This document shows positions 11,190 through 22,505 of a stretch of DNA of 60,000 bases, piece by piece. Position 1 is the first letter of the stretch. Every line of letters starts with the position of its first letter. The notes under the pieces are model-generated. The model saw only the letters and a list, made by a program, of their open reading frames with translations, was not told the origin of the DNA and made no database searches. This stretch comes from Polytrichum commune. Lineage: Eukaryota > Streptophyta > Polytrichopsida > Polytrichales > Polytrichaceae. Where the stretch lies: assembly GCA_950295325.1 (NCBI GenBank), contig OX485803.1:11596001-11656000 (forward strand). The letters are read 5' to 3'. Made by a program: the position numbers and the translations under genes.

Positions 11190-13080
11190 TATTCCGCTAG
11201 GATGATCGGTAATCTTCCTGGAGTCTTGAACTGCAACTGGTTATTTCTCAAACTTATCTGGATCATTTGTAGCTAGCGGTCGGTTCTCCCCGTTCTGTAT
11301 TTGTAGTGAGACAAGGTTCATGCTATCAAGGCAGCTAGATTTCAACATTTGAATACAAGCATAATGAATAGGGTTTAGAATGACACGAATGTGCTCTGGT
11401 TACCAAGATTCAACCTTATTACGATGAGGAATGTGGGTATGTGGCTTACCTCACAAAGTTTCATGATAAACTGTATGGCTTAGTTCAGTCTTACCTCGGT
11501 GAGGAATGTGGATATGGGGATCTGTAGGTTAGGTCACAACGTTTCAGATCAATCTAAATGGGTTAGTTTATGTTGACCTCGGTGAAGAATGTGGATATGT
11601 CAGTTAACTCACAAAGTTTGATGTCAACATGTTTGGTTTGGTTCGGTTCATGCTGACCTCGGTTTTTGTTTATTAGATTGAGGTATATGGATACCCTCTG
11701 GGATGATTGGTAATCTTCCTGAAGTCTTGAACCTCAAATGGTTGTTTCTCAAACTTAACTGGGTCATCAATAACTAGCAGCCGGCTCTCCCCATTCATTG
11801 GTTGTAGTCAAACAAGATGTATGCCATTAAGGCAGCTAGATTCAACATTCGAGTATCGGAATGATGAATAGGGCTTAGAATGCATGACCGAGCTCCGGTT
11901 TCTATAGGCATAATGAATAGCTCCAATATAGGCATAATGAATAGGGTGCAAAATGACACGAATGTGCTCTGGATACCAAGGTTCAGCTTTACCTTGGTGA
12001 GTATGTGGGTATGTGGGTTAACTCACAAAGTTTCATGATAATCTTTATGGCTCAGTTTAGATATACCTTGGTGAGGAATGCGGATCTGGAGATATGTGGG
12101 TTAGTCACATAGTTGGATGTCAATCTGTATGGTTTGGTTCATGTTTACTCTGGGGTGGATTCTTCATTGGATACCTAAATGACGTGCATGAGTCAACATG
12201 AAATTAAACTCCCTATATACATGAATTATATGGAGAAAAATAAATGTATACATACTAACGGCAAGCTAGAAAATGGACTCGTGTGTTTATACTAAGCTTT
12301 TCAACTTAATGTGATAAATGTCTCCACTACATACACAAAATAAATCATGAATTAGATAGGCTTATTCGCTTAAAACCTGGAACCCATATGCAAACCTTAA
12401 CAAGAATGGACATTGGTAATCATTGAGGACTATTAACATATGATAATAATGAATGAAAATGTGAATTGAATGAAACTAACATATATGGTGTCAAAATTTC
12501 TCTAAACCTTAGGACCCCTTTTTGTACATTTACCTTTACTTCATATTTCTTAAAAGCCTTTCTAAATGTACACACTAGAAAGAATAATACCTCTCCCATA
12601 TGTACACTATGTATGCTAAATGCCTCAATTAATACCCTTTACACTCATGTTAGTCGTACATTGTATGAAAAGTCCACCCCATGGGATGTTTATCTTGGTG
12701 AGGAATGTGGGTTTTTGGGTATATGGGCTAAGACTCTAAGTCACAAAGTTTCAGACCAATCTGAAAGATCAGTTTCTGCTTATCTCGGTGAAGAATGTGG
12801 ACATGTGGATAATATATGGGTTAACTCACAAAGTGTGATGTCAATCTGAATGGTTTAGTTCATGCTTACCTTTTGGGTTTTCTTTATGGAATTGAGGTAT
12901 ATGAATTCCTCTAGGATAATCAGTAGCCTTTTTGAAGTCTTGCACTTCAAATGGTTATTTCTGAAACTTAACCGGGTCATCTGTCGCTAACGGCCGATTT
13001 GATTCTCCCCGTTCATTGTTTGTAGTGAGACAAGGTCTATGCTATCAAGGCAACTAGATTTCAACCTGTGAAGTCCTTCT
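11190..13080 (+). repeat. Degenerate ~500-bp tandem repeat with LRR-like exon core
   Basis: Three related units start near 11195, 11695 and 12910. Each contains a ~60-bp core that translates, in one frame, to variants of MIGNLPEVLNLKWLFLKLN, close to the plant leucine-rich-repeat pattern (IGNL..L..L.WL.L..N). Stops and frame changes follow the core in every unit. The units also share a longer flank containing GGTGAGGAATGTGG-type segments and a CAAGGCAGCTAGATT segment. A 537-bp hAT-like element (12149-12685) is inserted between unit 2 and unit 3. This is probably a relic of an LRR receptor gene amplified exon by exon. The LRR reading is an inference from a short core. Confidence 0.5.
12149..12685. 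mobile_element. Non-autonomous hAT-like element A, copy 1
   Basis: The terminal inverted repeats are built around GGGGTGGAYT. The target duplication is ATGTTTAC (12141-12148) and ATGTTTAT (12686-12693), 8 bp with one difference. Joining the flanks recreates the local tandem-repeat sequence, so the boundaries are sound. No coding frame: the apparent 127-codon ORF at 12466-12849 crosses the right end of the element. A relative is at 15437-16155. Confidence 0.78.
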
Positions 13081-13439
13081 TTGCAACTCTCTGCAATGGT
13101 TGATAGGTTTTATATATGCCCTTCTTGGTCCTACTCATGTGCACTTGTGTGTCTATCTTGTGATTCTCTGGGCTAACCTTCAAGGTCGTTCCCATGATTG
13201 CAAGAGTCAAGAATATGTAAGAGTCATGGCAAATGTGTAGCACTCGTGGACGGCAATGTAACATGTGGTTATTTTAGAGGTAACGCAAAATTCAGACAAA
13301 ATCTAGTGAGAAATTAAGTCTCTCCATGCAAGTCACACAACTTTAAGCGAAGCTTCTTAAAACATTAGATGTTGCAAAACTCACCTACTTAGGAAATCTT
13401 GGATAGACAAAAGGGGGACACACTCAAAGAGGATGAATA

Positions 13440-14001
13440 AATTGAGTTCACTATCTCGTTTTCTACTGAAGTCAACAATCTACAAAGCATTATACAAACC
13501 CTAGAACATCACTTGAAATTGATGGAACAAAGGCATCATATTTACGAAATAACATTTACCCTAGAAACAATGCATACCATTGGTACACTTCATACTCATC
13601 TAAAGGAATTAGACTCCCACATCTCTAATTTTGAGACATCCATGATGACATCAAAGAATTTTGACATTTTTCACATGTTCAAGCTACAAAGGGACATAGC
13701 CATCCTACAAGACCATTTAAAAACCCATGAAAAAGAGGCTACATGGGCATATAAACTCTACCCCAATGGCCAAGCATATTCTTTTCATGATCAAACAACA
13801 CAACACGTACATGAGATATTGGAAAGGGGAAAATGTAGCTTACATTTAAAACTAACTAATATGGACGAAAGTGAGCATGAGAACACTCTCCAACTCACCC
13901 AAGGATTCTTACAAGACACATTTGGAGGGACTTCATGGATTTTGAAAGCTAGGAGGGTTGGAAAATTCACTCTAGCTAAATCCCAACCCAATTATTATTA
14001 A
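13440..14001 (+). CDS. Hypothetical coiled-coil ORF (possibly a fragment)
   Basis: A stop-to-stop frame of about 185 codons follows a TAA near 13440. The first in-frame ATG is at 13522. The translation is rich in heptad-like spacing (LQSIIQTLEHHLKLMEQ and FKLQRDIAILQDHLKTHEKE), which suggests one or two amphipathic helices able to form coiled coils, followed by a short globular-looking tail. I do not recognise the family. There is no clear promoter, and the composition is AT-rich like its surroundings. It may be an exon of a decayed gene or part of a transposon protein. Whether it is expressed is unknown. Confidence 0.3.
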
Positions 14002-14230
14002 ATGCACCAATTGGGAGACAAAAACAAACTACTTGAGACTGCAAGAAACTCGTAGGTATACAATTTAGACTTGATGAGGATAGACACCAACTCAAGATAA
14101 TTGATTTGGCAAAAAACGCAAAATTTTGAAAGAGCTTTGGAAGTTAGGAAAATTAGCCAAGATTATATTTGGAGATTTGTAGTACTTAAGGAGGGGTTTA
14201 AAATCAAGTTGAACAACATGACACACAATC

Positions 14231-14969
14231 TCGGGGGGGGGGGGGGGTAGTCATTGGTTGAAGTAGCAATATACGTGCGAACAAATGATAGGGTATTTTA
14301 AAAACATGGGGGCAAAAAATTATAAATGGACTTAAGAGTAATATAGGGTATCAAAAATGGCACTGGACAACTTTAAAGTACTATAGGGTATGGAATAATA
14401 GGTAATTTGGAATTATATCACTATATTCGTTAATTTGAGACTTTCTCTTGTCTCGAACTAATTTATGGACCACAACAACATGGTCTAATGTTTGGGTCGT
14501 CCTACCTAAACCATCTTGATATGAGTTCTTAATTGGGTTCTTGATATGAACACCTGCTTCAAAGTATTTGCATCTTACAACATTCTCCAAAATCTGTGTG
14601 ATTTTATCCATGTTCTTATATTTGTAACTGTCTCAAAATGCCGAAAAAGTCCCAAATTAACAAATATAGTGATTTATAAGTAATGCAAGCCATTTTTCTA
14701 TTAACCCAAAGTAGAAATTTACATAATGATCTCAGGGGGGGGGGGTAGTCATTGGTTGGAGTAGCAATATACGTGCGAACAAATGATAGGGTATTTTAAA
14801 AACATGGGGGCAAAAAATTATAATTGGACTTAAGAGTAATATAGGGTATCAAAAATGGCACTGGACATCTTTAAAGTACTATAGGGTATGGAATAATAGG
14901 TAATTTGGGATTATAAATAATGCAAGCCATTTTTCTATTAACCCAAAGTAGAAAATCACATAATGATAG
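14231..14969 (+). repeat. Two-unit tandem duplication, one unit carrying a MITE
   Basis: Unit 1 (14231-14730) and unit 2 (14731-14969) both begin with a long G-run followed by TAGTCATTGG and end with AGTAGAAA..ACATAATGAT. The units are near-identical except that unit 1 contains the 256-bp MITE at 14418-14673. Unit 2 therefore preserves the empty insertion site. Confidence 0.85.
14418..14673 (-). mobile_element. 256-bp MITE in tandem unit 1
   Basis: The terminal inverted repeats are about 28 bp (ATCACTATATTCGTTAATTT type). The flanking TTATA at 14413-14417 and 14674-14678 is a target duplication, confirmed by a single TTATA at the matching place in unit 2. On the minus strand a ~65-codon frame runs through most of the element. 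The same frame is preserved with one amino acid change in the second copy at 15168-15423. The superfamily is uncertain: a 5-bp duplication is not diagnostic here. Confidence 0.8.
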
Positions 14970-15167
14970 CATGTGAAAAAAAAAAAATTGAAAGTAATAC
15001 CCCCCTATAAAATAGTGGTTGTTCGCACCTACATCCTTAACTTTTTAACACACTGCCCCCCCCCCCCCGAGCACACAATCCACATTAACTAGAGCAATAA
15101 CATGGAACAAACCTTATATAGCCTCACAATTTGTGCTTCATTTAATGTGTTTCTTAACATTGTAGAA

Positions 15168-15423
15168 TCACTATATTCGTTAATTTGGGACTTTTTCGGC
15201 ATTTTGAGACAGTTACAAATATAAGAACATGGATAAAATCACACAGATTGTGGAGAATGTTGTAAGATGCAAATACTTTGAAGCAGGTGTTCATATCAAG
15301 AACCCAATTAAGAACTCATATCAAGATGGTTTAGGTAGGACAACCCAAACATTAGACCATGTTGTTGTGGTCCATAAATTAGTTCGAGACAAGAGAAAGT
15401 CTCAAATTAACGAATATAGTGAT
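15168..15423 (+). mobile_element. 256-bp MITE, second copy in inverse orientation
   Basis: Almost identical to the element at 14418-14673 but inverted. It lies immediately left of the hAT-like element at 15437-16155, whose target duplication begins only 6 bp away. No clean target duplication could be assigned for this copy. Confidence 0.75.
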
Positions 15424-15436
15424 AATTCGTTATTCT

Positions 15437-16155
15437 CCTAGGGGGTGGACTCCTTATTGGAAACCTAAATGACGTGTGTGGGTCACTATGAAATTAAAAA
15501 CCCTATATATGACAAGTTTGTAGAGAAAAACAAATGTATACATACTAATGGCATGCTAGAAAATGGACTCATGTATTTATACAAGATTCTAAATTTAATA
15601 TGATTAATGCCTCCACTAAGTATAAAAACATATAATTCATGAATTAAACATGTTGTGTTACAGATAAAATCTACCTTCACTTTCTGATGAGAAAGTCTTT
15701 TGAATGTTTTTCCATCCATAGCATGTAACTTAATGGTTGCACCAAACAAACAAAGACAAGAGCACAATAATTTAGGCTTAATTTGTAAAGCAAAACTCAA
15801 AGAAGCCCAAGCGCTTCAATAGTCTCATTGGTAAAATTCTAAAACCCAAATGCAAATTCTAACAAGAATGGATAGGGTAGTCATTGGGGACTACTATCAT
15901 TTGGCAACAATGAATGCAAAAATGTATTAGATGAGACTAACACATCTATTGTCAAAAGAAATTCTAAACCTTAGCGTCCCCTTTTGTACAACTACCTTTA
16001 CTGCAAAATTCTTAATAGCATTTAATTAAAAATGTACACACTAGAGAAAAATAATACCTCTCCCTTATGTATACTATGTGCACTAATGCTGCAAATAATA
16101 CCCCTTCTTACACTAACGTTATTTCGTATGTGGTATGAAGAATCCACCCCCTAGG
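15437..16155. mobile_element. Non-autonomous hAT-like element A, copy 2
   Basis: The ends are CCTAGGGGGTGGA and its complement, flanked by a perfect 8-bp target duplication GTTATTCT (15429-15436 and 16156-16163). It shares its left ~220 bp and right ~330 bp with the element at 12149-12685. About 170 bp in the middle (roughly 15656-15830) is extra, either an insertion here or a deletion in copy 1. Its short frames are not conserved between the copies. Confidence 0.82.
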
Positions 16156-16389
16156 GTTATTCTATGCACAACAATATTATAATAGCAAGCATTTTCCAAC
16201 TATAGATCTAATACTCTTAGTAGAAACTTGAGAGAAGGATGGAATAGGTATACCAAAATTCCCGGTTATAATCAATTTCCACTACATGAAATGGATCTAG
16301 CAACATACATTGAGGCACCACTACTTGAGGACATGGGGTAGTGTTGTATTTATTAGGATGTCTATTTGCACATGGGTCTTGTACATCTC

Positions 16390-17591
16390 CCCTCTTCTCA
16401 CATGGATACACATATTTGGATTGGATTCCATAATGGTATAGATCTCTCCATGGATCTATACATAGGTGTATGTTACTTTGCACCCTTTGGTGCCAAAGCT
16501 ACAAATCTACAAATACAAACCCTTACATTCTTCTTTTCACCGAGTTTATTTATTATCAATCTTTAGGAGAGGTTTTTTTTGGTTGGTGATTTTAATGCTT
16601 GATCTAATTCTCACCAAGGACAAGAACTCCATCTTGACAACAATGGCATCAACCTCATAGAGGTTCGTAGACCCCACCAGTTGGGAGTCCGATGACATTG
16701 GCCATTACAATGTTGTTGGTCAATTTCTGATAGAAAAGTTGTCCTTCTCCAATTTTGCAACGTGTGCCACGATGGGGAAGAAATACCAATAGGTTATACT
16801 ACAAATACATGTGTATCATGTATTCATGCATCTATATGCAAGGTTGACTACATGATGGTGAACACCTCCATGTATGCAGCTATAACTTTGAATTACAACA
16901 AGGTCATGTGCATTACACCCGAATCATATAGGGTTGCAATTATTGTTGAGTGCTCATAGTCAATGAGATATAATCGGGATATGATGTTAGTATATAGTTG
17001 ATATATAAAATTTATGGAAGTTCAATATATGTAGGTAATTGTAGCTATTTCGAGTTTCATTTACTAACATTCAAACTATATTAATATATCAAGGCTTATT
17101 TTTGGATTTACTAATACCATGTTGGTTGCATGGTAATAAACCCTTGACAAGATGTAGAGCATGAATTCCACAGTAATAAGGTTTATTTTCTGAATGCCAA
17201 ATGTCCCTTTGCATTCCGTTTATAGCCAATGTGTTCAAATTTCATGGAACATATTCTTAAAATAGATGATTCTATCTCATGTTATTGTTTACTACTCACA
17301 TGTCACCGCTCACCGCTAGCTTCCCTTTGGACAACTATCCCTATCTCTGGAGATACTAGACTATGCCACTTTGTCTCCTATAATGCATTTGAAAATGAGG
17401 TCCGGTTCGTGTTGGTATGTCCCCTGTACAACCCCATTAAAGATAAGTTTCCATCACTATTTGAGAGCGTAGTTCCAGGGAGCTTTGAGCCTTTCTTTCA
17501 AATAGACCATCGAGTTGACATTAGCCTCTGTCTCACGGAGGCTACTGCACTCCGCCACTCTAGAGAATTAACTGGTTTGAAACCATCATGA
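16390..17591 (+). pseudogene. Non-LTR retrotransposon (LINE) relic
   Basis: Two pieces of one LINE protein remain on the plus strand. At about 16390-16690 the frames read LYIGVCYFAPFGAK and then FLVGDFNA, the latter being the metal-binding strand of the apurinic-type endonuclease domain, followed by in-frame stops. At 17229-17591 a 120-codon frame carries a C-terminal zinc-knuckle-like segment (C..FVSYNAFENEVRFVLVCPLYNPIKDKFPSLF), as found at the end of many LINE polyproteins. The reverse transcriptase between them is gone. A dispersed repeat (16757-17323) occupies part of the gap. The element is dead. Confidence 0.62.
16757..17323 (+). repeat. Dispersed repeat R1, copy A (inside LINE relic)
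   Basis: Similar over its whole length to 31691-33386 once the 1.14-kb element inserted in that copy is removed. It starts near ATGGGGAAGAAAT and ends near ACCGCTCACCGCTAG. It is AT-rich and contains no coding frame of its own. It either inserted into the LINE or is part of a related LINE family whose second copy lacks recognisable coding flanks. Terminal repeats were not identified. Confidence 0.65.
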
Positions 17592-19323
17592 TATACTTTC
17601 CGTATCATTACCCTTTCCGGCTTCTCAAAATTTAAATCCAATCTCATTCCATCAACAAATTATGGAAATTTTATTAATTAATAGAATCTAACATACTCAG
17701 TTTTCCTCTACAAATTATGTTCGCACCCTGACAAAACGAATGAAGGCCAAAACAGCGCCTTCAGCCCAGCCCTTCTCATAACTAGCTACTTGCCCTTCTC
17801 ATAACAAACAACAAAGGAGGCCCGGATTGCTACGGCGTAAGTAACCTCCTTCAACCATTAGCAAAAACCAAGTCTAAAATATGCAACACATCTTAATCCA
17901 TGAGAGTCAAGATAACAAATGCCAAAGGCACCATCATATCTAGAGGCATCATATCAGGCTCCACAAGTTGTCAAGCATGTGATCCAGGCTAGGCATGTAC
18001 TTCATTGGCCATCAAAACGAATGTTTTAATGAGGTTTTGTAAGGTATACTTGATCACCCATTGTAGTCTTTCCCGACACCCGACTTATTTTCTGTCAGCG
18101 CTCCACAACCACTCCACAGAAGAGCTGTCACACCACCCAAGCTCAGGTCAGGCTCATTAATTGCGTGTGGGAAGCCCACGAAGACTCTCTACTACTCATG
18201 CATGCAGCTCTTGAACTTTGAAGGATGAAAGTGGCGATGCCCTTCCCAAACACCTTCAAGAGCTTGCACTTTTGCAGCGACAAGAACGTGTAACTTGTAT
18301 ACATATCATGGATGGATGAGCAGGCTACGGCTACTGTCGACACCCACCAATATTACTAACGTCCAAACGTCATCCTCTTTTCTTTATACCGTAGTTTAAT
18401 AGCAGGTTCGGCACAAAATAATTCTAAAAATAGATGCCTAAAATTTTGGAATATTATTGGCATTTTTTGCCGAATATAAAATTAATTATTTTTCAAAATT
18501 GCCGAAAAGTAAAATTTTTTTACTTCTCACTAGAGATTTACTTACAGTGGAAGCATATGTGAATTTTGAAGGAGAGAAGGTGCTCCTTTTGTAATCAAGC
18601 TCACTTACATTAGTCCACAAAGAATATGGGTTAAGAAGTAGCAAGACTCTAGGTGAGGCTTTTCAAATGTGTTGTACACAAAAATTTTGGAGTCCAATTG
18701 AGCATAGAAGATGAAGTTTTATAGAATTTTGTCCAACTAACAAAAGTTGAGAAATCAATCCTTCTTCCACCTCCAACAAGTTTTGTGTCAAAATAAGTCT
18801 TTATGCAAAAGATATGGACAAAACATTGCAGCCGTGTAAAGATCAAAAAATTTAAATGCGTTCATAACAGTTTTTATTGGCTATTTTAAACCCATTTCTT
18901 TGGACTCTCAACAAAGTTTGGCCACTCAATCCCATAGCCTCTTGACTTCGACGGCCATAGTGTGAAGTGGCCCTTATAATGTCATACTCCCGGCCCCACC
19001 CAACCTCTCCAATATGATGAATAATGTTATAAATACTGCCACATTTATGTTTTTAGATATGGACATCCTTTTTAGTGTGCAATAAATGAAGTTAGATTTT
19101 AGTTGCATATATATATTTTGGCTGCAATACAATTATTGCTCATGAATGTGGCATGATTGCAGCCACCTTTGGCATTGGGGGCACCCAAATCGAGGGTTTT
19201 TGTTGTCTCCTCATAAACCAATGCCAACACAAAAACACATTTGATAGTTCAGTCTTGAAGGCGAGTGCAGGCTTATTGCTCCTCTGGCCAATAACTTACA
19301 GTAGCACAAAACTCCTGCACAAC
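17592..19323. other. Gene-free stretch
   Basis: No supported gene. AT-rich, with a short CCGAA-containing inverted segment near 18460-18505. The small frames here show no family resemblance. Confidence 0.4.
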
Positions 19324-19340
19324 AAACCCCTCTGCCGCCC

Positions 19341-19458
19341 GCACCCGAGGGGTTCCACCTCCCCTCGGTGATGGGTGCGGTTTTCTTTCTGGTTATCAAT
19401 CTTTTTGGCGTTGGCCGTGTTGGCCTTCTGTCTCAAAAACAAAAAAAAAACAAAAAAA
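19341..19458 (+). mobile_element. Short SINE with hairpin head, copy 1
   Basis: A ~118-bp element ending in TTGGCCTTCTGTCTC followed by an A-rich tail. The sequence AAACCCCTCTGCC.CC stands on both sides (19324-19339 and from 19459), a ~16-bp target duplication of the length produced by LINE machinery. The head can fold, because GCACCC pairs with GGGTGC and GAGGGG with CCCCTC. A B-box-like GGTTCCACCTC lies in the loop region. A relative is at 51878-51998, and a truncated 3' end is at 52055-52105. The tRNA ancestry is a guess. Confidence 0.7.
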
Positions 19459-19479
19459 AAACCCCTCTGCCCCCACCTA

Positions 19480-22400
19480 GAGTAGAGGTGCCCATAACCG
19501 ATCACTAAAAAGATTCCGCACCAGATCTAGAGAAGTATAAGGCGGTGCAAATTTTTCCCGAGTAGGAAGATAGAAATCAAGAGCATTGCAGATTTTTTGG
19601 TAATTTTATTCCTTGAACTGAATTTATTATGAATTTTTGAAATCATAAGTTGATCCAAACATATTACTAATTTCTAGAGTGTGTCATAACCGCTCATTCC
19701 TCCTCATTTTAGCACCAAAATTAGGGACATGTGTCATGATATTATTGATTCCGACCTGATCGATATTCATTCCTAGCCTGATCAAAACTATAACACCCTT
19801 TAGATTCATGATGGGGACCTAATCGAGAACGAGAAATAGGTGCTTCAACTATACATGCAACTCTACCCTAAAGCATATGTTGTTAGGTGGTAGACCCCAC
19901 CCAACAGTGAGTCTACCAAGGGTCAAAGATTGGGTCCCTGACTCCCTAAGGCTTTTTGGAATCTCCTCTTGCATGCCCACCCTTCTAGCTGCACATATCT
20001 ACATGCCAAAACGAGTTTGGCCCTGAATGAACCAATATGGAATGTCCTTCGTTCAAACCTCCACATTGACTCCAACCATGCACCCAAAACTTACTGAACA
20101 TGGAAAGTTATGCATGCGAAACAACCAACTCCCGACCAAAACTTCGGTTGAATTAATGGATAACTCTATTGCTTCTCGAATTAATTATAGTCAAGAATTT
20201 CATCATATACTTCTAGTTTCTTCCTTCAAATAATTTGTTAATATGCAATGTACATGTCTCAACTGTGCAAAAAATACTCTCGGTTGCATAATCAATTTTA
20301 GACGGGTCTTTTTTCTATGTTTACTTATATCCTAGTTATACCATGGTTTATTTTCTTTATTTAATGATATTATGAACAATATAAGGGTATTGCTTTAGAT
20401 TTCTAGAACAAATGTTGGGATCCTATAAAAACACTTGGCTATAAAACTATAAGTACCAGTAGGGTTCAATTAAATGCTTGAAAGCCAATTATTTTTAGAT
20501 TAAGGATCACTTACATTCCCAAAACTTCACATAATAGCCCCCCCCCCCATAAAGCACGTGTGTACATTATACACCAAACACCAGGCTGAATGAACTCCCT
20601 GAGAAGAGAATCTCGCTGTGATAATGACTCAGGTAAGACATTCAAACGACGAGGATAATGACTTCGGCCTCCTCGCTTTGGGTTTGATATCATTTTGTAC
20701 TAGTAATGGGATGTTTAATATCCTAGAAGGAGTAGGGTACTAATTGGAAGAAGTTACCATCTAAGTTAATAACCATCTACCCACCTCCATGGTCAATGGT
20801 GGTGGTCATGTTGAATGTTATCAATAATGATCACATGACTGAGTTAGATGCAAAACAGTGGCTGAATCAGAAGGCCAGCAAATCGCCACGAGAGCTTGCG
20901 TCATCGAATGCACCCAACCTAATTCTAATAAGCATTAACAGGAATCAAACCGGCGGGTGTGAATGAGCTTAACTGGCAGGCAGGCGGGAAGGTGTCGTGC
21001 AATAAAGGCTCATCCGGCACTACCTCCCATACTCGTCAAAACTCAAGAGCTTCACTTCACTCCCCTTCCTTTTGGAAGTCCAGTCGGAGCTGAATCAGAT
21101 TCAGTGTAAGGAGAATCAGTAGGTGCCGCTGTCGACGGACTGCATGCAGCAGGAGGACGCAGCTCCCGGGCTCTGAGCTCACAGGTAAGCACAGTGCACG
21201 AACTGGGCCTTAACTTGCAATAGAACTTGCTGCTCATGATTTTGGAGTAGGTGGAATTACAAAGATTGAGTCTTCTTGAGCTCGAGGTCGAGCTGCAGCA
21301 GCTGGAACGTCTCTGGAATCAGGTGGGCATGGTCCGAGTGTAGTGGTACTGGTCATACTGTCGAGGTGGATGGGTTTAGTCATGGGTCATTTTAAATCTC
21401 AATATATAGCTTAAAGGATCGCAGCAGGAGGACTCTAGTCTCTGTCTCATCAATTTTCCACTAGATCACATCGTCAGTTTTAAGACTCGGACGTGCATTT
21501 GTGAACCTCTCCACATATTGTCGTCTCTGCCGAGAAATTGGCTGCAGAAATGGGCCACGAATCTCTATGTGCAGTGGTACAGGTGATGTTGTCGGGATGA
21601 ATGCGTTGAGTCACATATGGAAGTAGACATAGTGGAAGAACACATGAGCAGCTGGCAGCTATGGCTTAAGGGGTTGATGAGAGTGATTGATTGTGGTGGT
21701 TCCAAGACATGGTGGTCTAGGGCGTTTGTGATAGGTGGAGTAAGAGATCACCTCGTATTTTTGGTCATTAGGGAAGATATTTGCTCTCTGTGAATTTTGG
21801 TTGTGTTCTTATGTTGCATGGCAATATGGATATCCCGTCCCTTCGACCCAGGCTTCGACGCTTCGCAGTCTGACCTTATTTATCTTCCCCACCTCTGTGG
21901 TGTGTCGTGTGCATCGTCATGGAAAGGAGAAAATAACACTTATTTGGAATTTTCCAAGTTAAAGATAGCGGTACCTAGTAAACACACGGCGCTCTCTATG
22001 TAAACTATGTGAAAGCTCGGAGACGATGAATGCACCACCGTGGTTTCGGACTAATTTGCGCAGTGCAGATATCCCATCCTGTTTTTTGGTATATGTTTGA
22101 TGGTGCCTCCCGTTCAAATAGGGCTCATTTAGATTCCTCAGGCGATAAAGTGAGCTTAGGTATGGAAGGGGACTATAAGTGCATACAGCATGACGTTGCT
22201 GTAACTTTTGCATTGACATTCTCCTCCTAAACTTAGTTTCTGAAAGCTCATCTCCTCGAAGTCCACTGGTGTTGCTTACAATTGCATTTAGACTGACCTT
22301 GAAAATTGTGGGCTGAATGCCACAACTCGTACCTCGTACTCACCACAAGTCATTTCCCGCAGAGTAAGTGCATTCAACGTTTAGAAGCTCCTCTGGTTAC

Positions 22401-22495
22401 GGCTTGCTATTCACGACCATGCATTACCTGTAGAATGCTTTCCATTGCCTATTTTTTCTTGGATAGTTCGTCATTTCTTCATTTTCTTGGTGCAG
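19480..22495. other. Upstream region of the GDSL gene; possible leader exon near 21050-21184
   Basis: No complete gene. A C-run sits near 20531. A GC-richer block at about 21045-21184 ends in ACAG followed by GTAAGC, a good splice donor. A matching acceptor (TTCTTGGTGCAG) ends at 22495, ten bases before the GDSL start codon. This would make 21185-22495 an intron in the 5' leader of that gene. The transcription start is not identifiable by eye. Nothing else stands out in the interval. Confidence 0.3.
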
Positions 22496-22505
22496 TTTTA
22501 GAGAG

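Noticed and set aside
12466-12849. 127-codon ORF
   Set aside because: It crosses the right end and target duplication of the hAT-like element, so it joins unrelated sequences.
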